From assembly GCA_937874695.1 (NCBI GenBank), contig CALNAJ010000027.1, positions 124,001-188,000 of the forward strand: a stretch of 64,000 nucleotides of DNA. The letters are read 5' to 3'. The DNA is from an uncultured Lactobacillus sp. Its GTDB lineage: Bacteria > Bacillota > Bacilli > Lactobacillales > Lactobacillaceae. Under the pieces are notes generated by a model that saw only the letters and a list, made by a program, of their open reading frames with translations, made no database searches and was not told the origin of the DNA. The translations under genes were made by a program, and so were the position numbers. Positions 16,831 through 24,534 of this stretch are shown piece by piece. Within the stretch, counting starts at the first letter, position 1; the number at the start of each line of letters is the position of its first letter.

Positions 16831-17000
16831 CAGAGTGTAAATGAGGGCGGTTAGTTCCTGAGCATTAACGTCAATAAGTGCCAGTTCGGCGGAGCCGAGC
16901 CGGTGCTTATTGGGGTTAAGCGGAGGGGACTGCCCGAGGGAACGCGTTTCAAAGGCTGCAAGTTTCCGGATATCAAGGCGAGAGCCAGTGTAACTCTCTT
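16831..17000 (+). repeat. Family B structured repeat, copy B4
   Basis: GGGC-(GGTT)-AGTTCC at 16845-16858 pairs with GGGACTGCCC at 16926-16935. The inner stem uses TTAACGTCAATAAG and CTTATTGGGGTTAA, where B1 and B2 have TTAG / CTAA at its base, a paired change. The box GAACGCGTTTCAA and a CGAGAG-containing tail follow. Confidence 0.75.
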
Positions 17001-17150
17001 AAGCCAACTTAAAAATTAAAAAGCTTCACCAGTCAACTTCAATCCTCTGAAAAAAATGACACAGTACCTCCAACCAATCCCAGTGTGAATTTAGGCTACT
17101 TTTGTCAGAAATACCCCCTGTTTAATTTCGAAAAACTTGTTATGATTTAA

Positions 17151-17166
17151 ATGTAATCGGTTACAT
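17151..17166 (+). promoter_or_regulatory. cre-type palindrome before the Gfo/Idh operon
   Basis: ATGTAATCGGTTACAT is a near-perfect palindrome that fits the CcpA cre consensus at every fixed position. It lies just after a TATGAT -10 candidate (17141-17146), a place suited to repression. The same 16 bases recur at 21584. Confidence 0.75.
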
Positions 17167-17201
17167 AAAAGGAAACGACAAAAATTGAAAGGCGGGATTA
17201 A

Positions 17202-18338
17202 ATGGTTATTGCGCAAATTAACGTTGCCGTTGTCGGGTGTGGGGTCATCAGCGATATTTATCTGCAGTCACTCCAGGATAAGTTTGCTGTGACCAATGTG
17301 GTTGCCTGTTCTGATCTGAATCCAGAGAAAATGCAGGCCAAGGCGGATAAGTATCACATCAAGGCGATGAGCTACGCAGATATCTTGGCGGACCCGACGA
17401 TTCAGCTGATTGTGAACCTGACGACCCCTAAGGCCCACTACAGTATTATCAAACAAGCGCTGGAACACGGCAAACACGTCTTTTCAGAGAAAATGATTGC
17501 CGTCGAGTTGGCGGATGGTCAGGAACTCTGTGAGTTAGCACGGTCGAAGAATTTACGACTGGGTGTGGCGCCGGACACCTTCCTGGGCGGTGGGATTCAG
17601 ACGGCTAGATACATTGTGGACCATGGCTTGATTGGCGATCCCTTGTCAGTCGTCGTCTCGTTGAATCGGAACTTTCGTGTTTATGCCGATATTTTCCCGC
17701 ACATGAATCAGCGCGGGGGCACGCTACCGTTCGATACAGGGTGTTACTACCTCACGGCATTGACCAGCATCTTGGGGCCAGCCAAGAGCGTGAGTGCCTT
17801 CGGTCGGCGGTATCAACCAGAGCGGGTCGGGCAACGAACCGATAAGCCGTGGTTTGGTGAAAAATCAACGGTCGAGGCCGATAATATCTTGACGGCGACT
17901 GTAGCCTATCAGGATGGGGTGCTGGCAACGGTGCACTTTAACTCCGAAAACATTTTAAACGAGGAGCCACAGATAACGTTGTTTGGATCCGATGGGATTT
18001 TAAAGATGGGTGACCCTAATAACTTTGATTCCCCCAACTACCTGACCAAGCAACTGAACGATCCCGTTAAGTTTCCCTTCACTCATGGCTTCTTGGAAAA
18101 TTCACGAGGGTTGGGGGTTGCCGACATGGCGTGGGCCATCCAGCAGAACCGGCCGCACCGTGCCAGCATGGAGATGGCCTATCATGTCTTTGAATTGATT
18201 CACGGCATGTATCAGAGCGCCGAGACGGAGGCGGTTTATCACCTACAATCCACTTTCGACCGGCCGCAGCCCTTACCAACGGGTTACCTGGATAATGGTT
18301 TTTGGGGACCGACCGAGGAAAGTGCCTTAGCATTCTAG
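17202..18338 (+). CDS. Gfo/Idh/MocA-family oxidoreductase
   Basis: The 378-residue protein has an N-terminal Rossmann domain (NVAVVGCGVISD near residues 7-18) and the family EKM motif (HVFSEKMIA, a variant of the usual EKP) around residue 97. The C-terminal domain carries GGTLPFDTGCYYL, containing the conserved D-x-G-x-Y/H region. Family members oxidise or reduce sugars and inositols with NAD(P). It heads a four-gene unit with a VOC protein, a UPF0303 protein and an AraC regulator, under a cre-type site, which suggests catabolism of an unusual sugar or polyol. The substrate cannot be predicted. Confidence 0.88.
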   Translation: MVIAQINVAVVGCGVISDIYLQSLQDKFAVTNVVACSDLNPEKMQAKADKYHIKAMSYADILADPTIQLIVNLTTPKAHYSIIKQALEHGKHVFSEKMIAVELADGQELCELARSKNLRLGVAPDTFLGGGIQTARYIVDHGLIGDPLSVVVSLNRNFRVYADIFPHMNQRGGTLPFDTGCYYLTALTSILGPAKSVSAFGRRYQPERVGQRTDKPWFGEKSTVEADNILTATVAYQDGVLATVHFNSENILNEEPQITLFGSDGILKMGDPNNFDSPNYLTKQLNDPVKFPFTHGFLENSRGLGVADMAWAIQQNRPHRASMEMAYHVFELIHGMYQSAETEAVYHLQSTFDRPQPLPTGYLDNGFWGPTEESALAF

Positions 18339-18354
18339 AAAGGAAGTTATCATC

Positions 18355-18777
18355 ATGGAAATCAGTCGTATTGCACATGCTTCATTCAAAGTAACGGACA
18401 TGGACGCCGCAGTTGACTTTTATTGCAACGGACTGGGATTTACTGATAAATTTGAACTACCAGACGAGCAGGGGCGGCCATGGATTAAGTATTTGGAAAT
18501 TCAGCCAGGCCAATTCCTTGAGTTGTTCTATGATAACGACCAGCTCCCTAAGGCTACGCACGGTTACGACCTCTGTGGGTATCTCCATCTCAGTCTGGAA
18601 GTGCCAGATCTCGAAGCGACCAAGCGTGAGTTGCTGGCGAAGGGGTTACCAGTCAATAGCGAAATCAAATTCGGACCGGATAAGTCCTATCAACTCTGGT
18701 CAGCCGATCCCGATGGCAATCAGATTGAGTTCATGCAATATTCACCAAACTCCTTCCAGTTAGTGGGGCGAAACTAA
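18355..18777 (+). CDS. VOC-superfamily (glyoxalase-like) protein
   Basis: The 140-residue protein has two beta-alpha-beta-beta-beta modules of the vicinal oxygen chelate fold. Probable metal ligands are H8 in RIAHASF, E58 in FLELFY, H78 in YLHLSL and E126 in NQIEFMQY, close to the glyoxalase I pattern. VOC enzymes include glyoxalases, dioxygenases and sugar-related isomerases. It starts 16 bases after the oxidoreductase gene with an AAAGGAAG site, and its stop overlaps the next start by one base. It is therefore part of the same pathway, not necessarily methylglyoxal detoxification. Confidence 0.85.
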   Translation: MEISRIAHASFKVTDMDAAVDFYCNGLGFTDKFELPDEQGRPWIKYLEIQPGQFLELFYDNDQLPKATHGYDLCGYLHLSLEVPDLEATKRELLAKGLPVNSEIKFGPDKSYQLWSADPDGNQIEFMQYSPNSFQLVGRN

Positions 18778-19247
18778 TGAAAATGCCAACGATGGCCGAG
18801 GTCCAGGCCGAGGAAGCGGACTTACAATTTACGCAGTTTAGCAACGAAACGGCCCTGCAGATTGGACAACAACTGGTGGCCTTGGCCCAAGAGCGACAGG
18901 CGGCCGTAACCATTGATATCACGCGTAATCGACAGCAGTTGTTCCATGCGGCCATGCCGGGAACGGCAATCGATAATGATAAGTGGCTACAGCGCAAGAT
19001 CAATACGGTCTACGAGTATGGCACCAGTAGCCTGCATAAGCAGTTGGAAATGGCTGCGCGGGGCCAAACATTAGAGGAAGCCGCCGCACTCGATGCCCGG
19101 CAATACGCGGCTGCGGGTGGCGGCTTTCCCGTTGTCATCAAAGGGACCGGTCTCGTGGGCAGTATTGCAGTTTCGGGGCTGGCCTCGGAGGAAGACCACC
19201 AGTTGATTGTCGACGAACTGCGTGCATTCCTTCATCAGGAAAGTTAG
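18777..19247 (+). CDS. UPF0303 / GlcG-HbpS-like protein
   Basis: The 156-residue protein resembles the UPF0303 family (YBR137W-like, heme-degrading domain fold). Markers are VTIDITRNRQQLFHAAMPGT near residue 41-60 and the GGGFPVVIKGTGLVGSIAVSGL segment near residues 118-139. Biochemical roles in this family are poorly defined; some relatives bind heme or tetrapyrroles, others sit beside sugar-acid genes. Overlap with the VOC gene (TAATG) indicates translational coupling. Confidence 0.8.
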   Translation: MKMPTMAEVQAEEADLQFTQFSNETALQIGQQLVALAQERQAAVTIDITRNRQQLFHAAMPGTAIDNDKWLQRKINTVYEYGTSSLHKQLEMAARGQTLEEAAALDARQYAAAGGGFPVVIKGTGLVGSIAVSGLASEEDHQLIVDELRAFLHQES

Positions 19248-19259
19248 AAGGGAACCGGC

Positions 19260-20110
19260 ATGAAACGATTGCCACTGATCAATACACAATTCACCTTGTT
19301 CAGTGGGCACATGGAGACCGTGCCGCCGGGCTGGCACTGGAAGCCAGAAGCCCACTTGGCGTTTGAGCTCATGTACATTGTCTCCGGAACACAGCGGACC
19401 ACCTCTGAGATTGGCGAGCTGGTGACGCATGCCGGTGAGTTCATCATTATTCCGCCGGGTATTCGGCACAATAACTTTGTGGTGGGGAACCAGCCACTCG
19501 ATTACTTTGCCATCCACTTCAATTTGGACGATCCGTCGTTTAAATACATGCTGACGCGAGAGTATGCCAATCAGATTGTGCGACCGGATTGGGCGGTTTA
19601 CCCAGATCTGAAGGCCTGCACGACGCAGTTGATCACGCTGTTTTCAACCAAGTATGGCCTGACGGATAAGCTGAATATTGAAATGAGATCAAATTAATCA
19701 TGATTCTTTTGGAAGCCGTGCAAACGCAAGCACAATTCAGTTTTGACGAGACGAATCCCGATCAATTTCTGCTGTGTACCAAACTAGCTAATGACTTGAA
19801 GCAACAGGTGAATAATCAGATTTATTACGGTGAGCACCCCACGCATATTTCCATTGCGGCGGTAGCGAGACGGTATAATATTAGCCAAAGTTATGCGCTG
19901 GAGTTATTTAAGAAATACTATGGTGAGTCGCCCCAAAGCTATCTGATTACCCTGAAGCTCGAGGTGGGGAAGAAACTCTTACGCCAACCCAAGATGCAGG
20001 TCAAGCAAGTTGCTGAGCGATTGGCCTATGCGGATGCCAGTCATTTTGGACGAAAATTCAAGAAACATTTTGGCTTGTCGCCGCGAGAATACGCGCAAGA
20101 GAACCACTAA
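19260..20110 (+). pseudogene. AraC-family regulator broken by a frameshift
   Basis: Two frames together make one AraC regulator. The first (19260-19697) is a 145-residue cupin-type sensor domain with GWHWKPEAHLAFELMYIVSG and PPGIRHN. The second (19700-20110) holds the two helix-turn-helix motifs, ending in the signature DASHFGRKFKKHFGLSPREY. The frames differ by two bases. Removing AG near 19686-19690 (GAAATGAGATCAAA) would join them as LNIEMIKLIMILLEAVQ, a normal linker. It is the last gene of the Gfo/Idh unit and would be its local activator. A sequencing error is possible; otherwise the regulator is lost or made as two parts. Confidence 0.8.
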
Positions 20111-20133
20111 TTTGCTAGAAATTGCGGTGGAAC

Positions 20134-20145
20134 GAAAACGTTTTC
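20134..20145 (+). promoter_or_regulatory. cre-like palindrome
   Basis: GAAAACGTTTTC is a perfect 12-base palindrome at the core of a weak cre match. It lies 24 bases after the AraC stop codon and 150 bases before the small RNA promoter. Confidence 0.4.
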
Positions 20146-20287
20146 CAAAAGATTAAAATAATTGTTGAATAATTGCCGTCTTTTGTAAAGGTAATGTAAA
20201 TGCTGCCACACCAACGTTTTGACGATGATGGGGGCTGTCAGTGAGCGTGGGTAATCATCAAATCCAACAATTATTTCACGAAAAGCA

Positions 20288-20316
20288 TTGACAGCGCTTA
20301 CAAAGAACGGTATATT
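20288..20316 (+). promoter_or_regulatory. Strong promoter with an embedded cre-like site
   Basis: TTGACA, a 17-base spacer and TATATT. The site TGACAGCGCTTACA overlaps the -35 box and matches the cre consensus with one mismatch. It drives a short transcript that ends at the terminator 20374-20405. Confidence 0.7.
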
Positions 20317-20322
20317 ATAACT

Positions 20323-20405
20323 CGTAAGGTATTAATAATTACCTTCTAATCAATTCTCTTTCTCTCTTATGCCGACCACTACCATTCCCTGGTAGTGGTT
20401 TTGTT
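20323..20405 (+). ncRNA. Candidate small RNA of about 83 nt, possibly CcpA-controlled
   Basis: Between the strong promoter and an intrinsic terminator there is no reading frame. The transcript would hold a hairpin AAGGTATT / AATTACCTT, a single-stranded pyrimidine-rich linker (TTCTCTTTCTCTCTT, 20354-20368) and the terminator stem. The C/U-rich linker is complementary to Shine-Dalgarno sequences, as in several Gram-positive regulatory RNAs. The 5' end is inferred from promoter geometry. Confidence 0.55.
20374..20405 (+). terminator. Terminator of the candidate small RNA
   Basis: ACCACTACCA and TGGTAGTGGT form a perfect stem followed by TTTGTTTT. Confidence 0.88.
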
Positions 20406-20506
20406 TTCGTCTAAAACCCTGTATAATTGAGGCCGGTAACGCCGTCGAGGGTGAGAGCTTCTTTCCGTCGGCAGCAAGGAGAGTTCAATAGGAAAGGTGA
20501 GAATTG

Positions 20507-20815
20507 ATGAAAAGTCATGAAACGTTTACCTTAATCGAAGAAATTACCCGCTTAGACGGGAGTAAATATATGGAAATCAGTGACATGGTGCAAAATGGCC
20601 GGGCTGAACTGGCCGTGGAACGCGGCTTGATCAAGCAAGTCCGGATTCTCCAGCTGAACATTGCGCATACACCACACGTGCAGGCCTATGAGGATTACGT
20701 GAACGAGAATTATGACATGCCTGCTGAAGACTTCAAGATCTTTCAGGAATGGGAGAAGCCGGCTGAGATGCAAAAAGAGGTCGATGCCATCCTCCACGAA
20801 AACCACATTGGCTAA
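20507..20815 (+). CDS. Hypothetical protein, 102 residues
   Basis: The acidic soluble protein has no membrane segment or motif I recognise; the central part (RAELAVERGLIKQVRILQLN) reads as alpha/beta. The ATG at 20507 follows an AGGAAAGGTGAG site, and a TTG one codon earlier is also possible. It is a single-gene unit. A family A repeat lies downstream on the opposite strand and a terminator follows at 21282. Confidence 0.75.
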   Translation: MKSHETFTLIEEITRLDGSKYMEISDMVQNGRAELAVERGLIKQVRILQLNIAHTPHVQAYEDYVNENYDMPAEDFKIFQEWEKPAEMQKEVDAILHENHIG

Positions 20816-20884
20816 CAAATAAATAGTTGTTGCCGCTTGCGCCAGCATATTTTGAAGACGCGTAACGATAATGTTAGGGATTAG

Positions 20885-21072
20885 TTTCCGCCTGCGGCTA
20901 CCAGAGATTCCGCCGCTGTGGGGACCGGTCCAAGTCAAAGAGCGGTCTTGAACCTCGATTTGGAACCTCACCGAAATCGTGAGTTTCCAAGATCGTCCCG
21001 TGATATTAGCTGGAAGAGCACCAGCTAATATCACCGCCACGGCTGGCTCCATCTCTGGTTTCCTTCGGCTAA
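20885..21072 (-). repeat. Family A structured repeat, copy A3
   Basis: CCAGAGAT at 20901-20908 pairs with ATCTCTGG at 21051-21058. Read on the minus strand, the apical hairpin GTGATATTAGCTGG / CCAGCTAATATCAC is perfect (loop TGCTCTT), the middle one is GGAAACTCAC / GTGAGGTTCC, and the third is GGTTCAAG / CTTGGACC with loop ACCGCTCTTTGA. GGGAC / GTCCC encloses the last two. This is the cleanest minus-strand copy. Confidence 0.82.
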
Positions 21073-21281
21073 ATTGGTTTTTTAATCGTAACGCGAATTC
21101 AGACCAGCTTAGAATTTCAGGTTGGTTCAAAGGCGTTAACCAACACAAATAGTAGATGGTATAAGCGTTATTAGTTTCCCAGAGGTGTTACGCGAAATCA
21201 GTGGAGACTTGGTGGACCGCCGAAAAAAGTTTAATCACTTTGCCCAACGTTTCAATTGCCTTCAATAATCCATAAATCACC

Positions 21282-21326
21282 TAGTTTGACCGGAAAGTTA
21301 AGTTGCCGGTCAAACTATTTTTTTGC
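21282..21326 (+). terminator. Strong terminator
   Basis: TAGTTTGACCGG and CCGGTCAAACTA form a perfect stem with a T7 run. It follows copy A3 and could end transcription from the hypothetical gene at 20507. Confidence 0.88.
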
Positions 21327-21342
21327 GTTACATCACGTCTTA

Positions 21343-21358
21343 CTTATCAGATGATAAG
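21343..21358 (+). promoter_or_regulatory. Inverted repeat, possible operator
   Basis: CTTATCA and TGATAAG are perfect inverted arms separated by two bases. The site lies 280 bases before the heme-uptake cluster in a gene-free stretch. The rest of 21330-21580 holds nothing I can assign. Confidence 0.35.
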
Positions 21359-21583
21359 AACGATATTAAATGACAAATTATTTCAGCAACGTTTGCGTCG
21401 GTCAAGTTAATTGCGTGTGATACCGGCAATCTGACCCCGGGGGGGCGAATCTTGTCGGATTGCTAGGCTGCGGAGTTTGCTAGGAAAATAGTTGAATTTC
21501 AAAATCGTTAATCACCCGATAAGCCTATTCTGACGGCGTTTATGGAGTCTTTATTGTGGAGCTCACAGATGAATCATGCTACT

Positions 21584-21599
21584 ATGTAATCGGTTACAT
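21584..21599 (+). promoter_or_regulatory. cre-type palindrome before the NEAT cluster
   Basis: ATGTAATCGGTTACAT, identical over 16 bases to the site at 17151, lies 39 bases before the first NEAT gene. It suggests that heme uptake is under carbon catabolite control or shares a LacI-family regulator with the Gfo/Idh unit. Confidence 0.7.
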
Positions 21600-21637
21600 T
21601 AATTGAATGATTTTACATATTTTGGGAGGGACACATT

Positions 21638-22360
21638 GTGAAAAAGTCTTTGACAGTGTTTAGTGCGTTATTGATGTTAACGAGTGTAGGTGCTGGGATT
21701 CCAGCAGTTCAACTGGCGAATGCTCCCACGGCTCAAGCGGCTGCATTGAATGCGGCGAAGTTGGCTAATGGAAAGTACAGTGTGAAGTACGCCATTTACA
21801 AGACGGGGACGACGACTGCTTCGGATGCGGCTAGTTATTTCAACACTAAGGCGGCTGTTTCCGTGAAGAGCAAGAAGGCCGCTGTGACGCTGACGGTTAC
21901 GAAGGCCGGGAACCAGTTCATCAAACAGATGACGTTGGATGGCAAGACGGGGACCGTGACGAAGAAGGCCAGTGGCAACACTTACACCTTCACCAACGTC
22001 AACCTCAAGGCCAGCCACACATTGGGCTTTGCGTTGACCGTACCTATGAATGGTAAGGAAGTTACGATGAACGAGGCGGCGACACTGAAGTTTAAGGCCA
22101 GCACACTGGCCGCAACGACCAAGGTCAAGCTGAGCACCAAGAAGGTGAAGGCGTCCGCTAAGAAGGTCAGTGGGACCACGACCAAGGGCGCCAAGGTGAC
22201 CGTTAAGCATAACAAGACTACGTTAGGTAAGACGACCACCAAGAAGGCTGGGTACACGGTCAAGTTAAAGAAGGACGTTAAGAAGAACTGGAAGCTCAAA
22301 GTGACGGCTACCAAGGCCGGCTACAAGACGGTGACGAAGACCATTACCGTTGCCAAGTAA
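21638..22360 (+). CDS. Secreted NEAT-like heme-binding protein with Ig-like tail
   Basis: A 33-residue signal peptide (cleavage after AQAA) is followed by one NEAT-type domain at about residues 42-175, beginning with LANGKYSVKYAIYKTGTTTASDAASYF, the hallmark N-terminal NEAT strand and helix. The last 75 residues are a Lys/Thr-rich bacterial Ig-like module (TTKGAKVTVKHNKTTLGKTT). There is no LPxTG motif, so it may be released or held by charge. The heme-ligand motif YxxxY is not obvious (TYTFT at its place), so direct heme binding is uncertain. It leads a cluster of NEAT proteins and a heme-type ABC transporter. Confidence 0.78.
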   Translation: MKKSLTVFSALLMLTSVGAGIPAVQLANAPTAQAAALNAAKLANGKYSVKYAIYKTGTTTASDAASYFNTKAAVSVKSKKAAVTLTVTKAGNQFIKQMTLDGKTGTVTKKASGNTYTFTNVNLKASHTLGFALTVPMNGKEVTMNEAATLKFKASTLAATTKVKLSTKKVKASAKKVSGTTTKGAKVTVKHNKTTLGKTTTKKAGYTVKLKKDVKKNWKLKVTATKAGYKTVTKTITVAK

Positions 22361-22368
22361 GTAGATAC

Positions 22369-22405
22369 CGAGATCACCGTCAGCGGGGCGGTGATCTTTT
22401 GTTTA
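22369..22405 (+). terminator. Hairpin terminator after the first NEAT gene
   Basis: GATCACCG and CGGTGATC pair around TCAGCGGGG and are followed by TTTTG. It may lower, not abolish, read-through into the rest of the cluster. Confidence 0.75.
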
Positions 22406-22538
22406 TCATTCGATAATTCAACAGTTAGGGGATTTAGGGCAATAAGTTTGGTGGCGGTTAATCGATTTGGTAAAATGAAAGCGGGTACAACTCCCGTGAA
22501 TACAGTCACGGGAAGATTTGAATTGGGGTGAGTGTGCA

Positions 22539-23741
22539 ATGCAAAAGTTGCGAGAGAGTTTACATATTATAGGGTTAATCGTGGTGGGGGTTCTCGCCAT
22601 GATTGCCTTCGGTGGGCAGCAGGCCCAAGCCGCCACGTTAGACGATGGAATTTACGTGGTGCCAACCAAGATCATTAAGGCAAACAGTACGGCAACCTCG
22701 ACGGCGAACCAGTTCTTCGGAGATTATGCGGCCATACGTATCAAAGATGATCAGACGACAGTGCTCTTAACCAGTAACGGGGCGCAGTATATCAAGTCCA
22801 TGACGGTTGCTGGTCAGAAAGCCACGTTGGTCAAGACAGTCAACGGTCAAGCCATCTATCAGGTCAATCTGACGAAACAGACTAGTCCCTTACCAGCGAC
22901 GTATAGTCTGACCACGCCGGTTGGTAAGATGACCGAATCTGCACGGTTGGTTCTGACCTGGGCCAAGGCCGAGAAAGATAATTCGAGCACCACGACGGCC
23001 GATTTGCTCAAGCAGGCAACGGCATTGACGGCGACCGCTTCTAGCTCCAGTAGTGCTGTTAGCGTGCCAAAATCGTCGACTGCAACTAAAACGGCGACAT
23101 CTACGGCTAAATCGACCACGACCACGCCAACCACACAGTATTGGAAGTATCAGGTCCTGAAGGCCGATACCATGTCACCTTCGGACGCCAATCAATATTA
23201 CACGCACACGGCTAAAGTGACGCCGACTCAGAATGGTTACCGGGTAACCTTGACCGTCCGTTATGCGAAGTCCCTGAAGTTGGGGCCCAAGGCGGTCGCT
23301 CCTAAGATGGTGGATGGTGTTGCAGTGCCTGCCAGTCGGGTGACGTACGGTCAAAGTGGTCAGAATTACACGATGACGTATTGGTTTGACATCCAGCATA
23401 CTAGTGAACTGACGGCTAAGCTGATTCCAGGGAAGATTCACGTGACGGTGTCAGCGATGAACATTAGCGAGACGTTCCCCATTCGTTTCCGGTTTGCGAC
23501 AAGTGGGTCTGCGGATCAGTCGACAGCCGCTGCGGTGGCGGCCTTGCCAACGACCAAGAATAAACAGTCCAGTGGCCAGCGTAACGGTTCAACCACGCCG
23601 GCAACAGCAGCTCACACCGCTAAGGCTACGTTGCCGGCTACCGGTGAAACCACCGGCTCATGGGCAATTTTGGGCCTGGTGGGGCTGAGTGTCAGTGGGA
23701 GTCTGCTGGCTTGGGAGGCGAAGCGGCATGCACAAGATTAA
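22539..23741 (+). CDS. LPxTG-anchored protein with two NEAT domains (heme receptor)
   Basis: The 400-residue protein has a signal peptide (about residues 1-31), a first NEAT domain (about 33-145), a Ser/Thr linker, and a second NEAT domain (about 205-320). The second has the tyrosine pair Y277-T-M-T-Y281 expected to hold heme iron; the first lacks it. After a low-complexity linker comes LPATGE, a hydrophobic segment and a basic tail, the sortase A wall anchor. I use the ATG at 22539 after a GGGGTGAG site. It probably captures heme at the wall and passes it to the third NEAT protein and the ABC transporter. Confidence 0.86.
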   Translation: MQKLRESLHIIGLIVVGVLAMIAFGGQQAQAATLDDGIYVVPTKIIKANSTATSTANQFFGDYAAIRIKDDQTTVLLTSNGAQYIKSMTVAGQKATLVKTVNGQAIYQVNLTKQTSPLPATYSLTTPVGKMTESARLVLTWAKAEKDNSSTTTADLLKQATALTATASSSSSAVSVPKSSTATKTATSTAKSTTTTPTTQYWKYQVLKADTMSPSDANQYYTHTAKVTPTQNGYRVTLTVRYAKSLKLGPKAVAPKMVDGVAVPASRVTYGQSGQNYTMTYWFDIQHTSELTAKLIPGKIHVTVSAMNISETFPIRFRFATSGSADQSTAAAVAALPTTKNKQSSGQRNGSTTPATAAHTAKATLPATGETTGSWAILGLVGLSVSGSLLAWEAKRHAQD

Positions 23742-24522
23742 ACGATTCGTGTTAACTGTTGCCGTGATACTGGGTGGCTTAGCTCTGCTGACACCACTTG
23801 CGGCACACGCCCAGGCCATCGACTACAGTGCTCTCAAGTACGGCACTAAGGAAAACTCGATGGCCAGTGGCTATTTTGTCCATCCCGCCACGGTAACCGT
23901 GAGAAATCACGCCTACGTGGTCACAATGGATTTGAAGACGGCGAAGAAGCTGACGAGTTGGCCGGTCCGTGTGCTCTCGGTCGACGGTCACACCCCGGAA
24001 AATGTCCGGAAGGTCAAGGACGGTGCTGGCAATTCTCACGTCTATTACAGCTTTACGACGACCAATTTGAAACGCAACATCAATGCTAAGCTGGCAATCA
24101 ACGTGCCAGACGTGTACAAGGCTAAGCACAACATCACTTTTCGTTTTAAAACGAACAATTTACCCGCGCTAGGAAGCAAGGCAACGACGCAGACCACGCG
24201 GACCCAACGGACGACTCAAGAAAAGCCAGCAGCGCGGGCCTCATCGGTGAAGCCGGCTGCTACGACCGCCAGTCAGCAGGCGGCTAGTTCCAGTCAGGCC
24301 AGCAGCAAGTCCAAGGCTAAATCGGCCGCATCTGCGACGAGTAGCGCGCCCAGCCAGTCGGCAAGTCAATCGTCAAGTGCAATCAGCAATGATTCGCAGC
24401 AGGCTAGTGCCAGTGATGAGGTTCCTCAACAAAAGACGCATTGGGGGGGCTTGATCGGTGGTGTCGCGGCTATCGTGCTGTTAGTTGGTGGCGGCAGTTG
24501 GTGGTATTTCGGTAAGCACTAG
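23728..24522 (+). CDS. Membrane-anchored NEAT-domain protein
   Basis: A signal peptide (residues 1-29) precedes a single NEAT domain at about residues 30-150, starting with IDYSALKYGTKENSMASGYF. A long Ser/Ala/Gln-rich spacer (about 155-235) and a C-terminal membrane segment (VAAIVLLVGGGSWWYF) follow, with no LPxTG. The gene overlaps the preceding one by 14 bases. The spacer would let the NEAT domain reach from the membrane into the wall, so it likely shuttles heme to the binding protein encoded next. Confidence 0.82.
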   Translation: MHKIKRFVLTVAVILGGLALLTPLAAHAQAIDYSALKYGTKENSMASGYFVHPATVTVRNHAYVVTMDLKTAKKLTSWPVRVLSVDGHTPENVRKVKDGAGNSHVYYSFTTTNLKRNINAKLAINVPDVYKAKHNITFRFKTNNLPALGSKATTQTTRTQRTTQEKPAARASSVKPAATTASQQAASSSQASSKSKAKSAASATSSAPSQSASQSSSAISNDSQQASASDEVPQQKTHWGGLIGGVAAIVLLVGGGSWWYFGKH

Positions 24523-24534
24523 GAGGTCTGGCAG

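Noticed and set aside
20552..21148. 198-codon minus-strand frame opposite the hypothetical gene and copy A3
   Set aside because: It is antisense to a better supported gene and to a structured repeat, and the peptide shows no domain.
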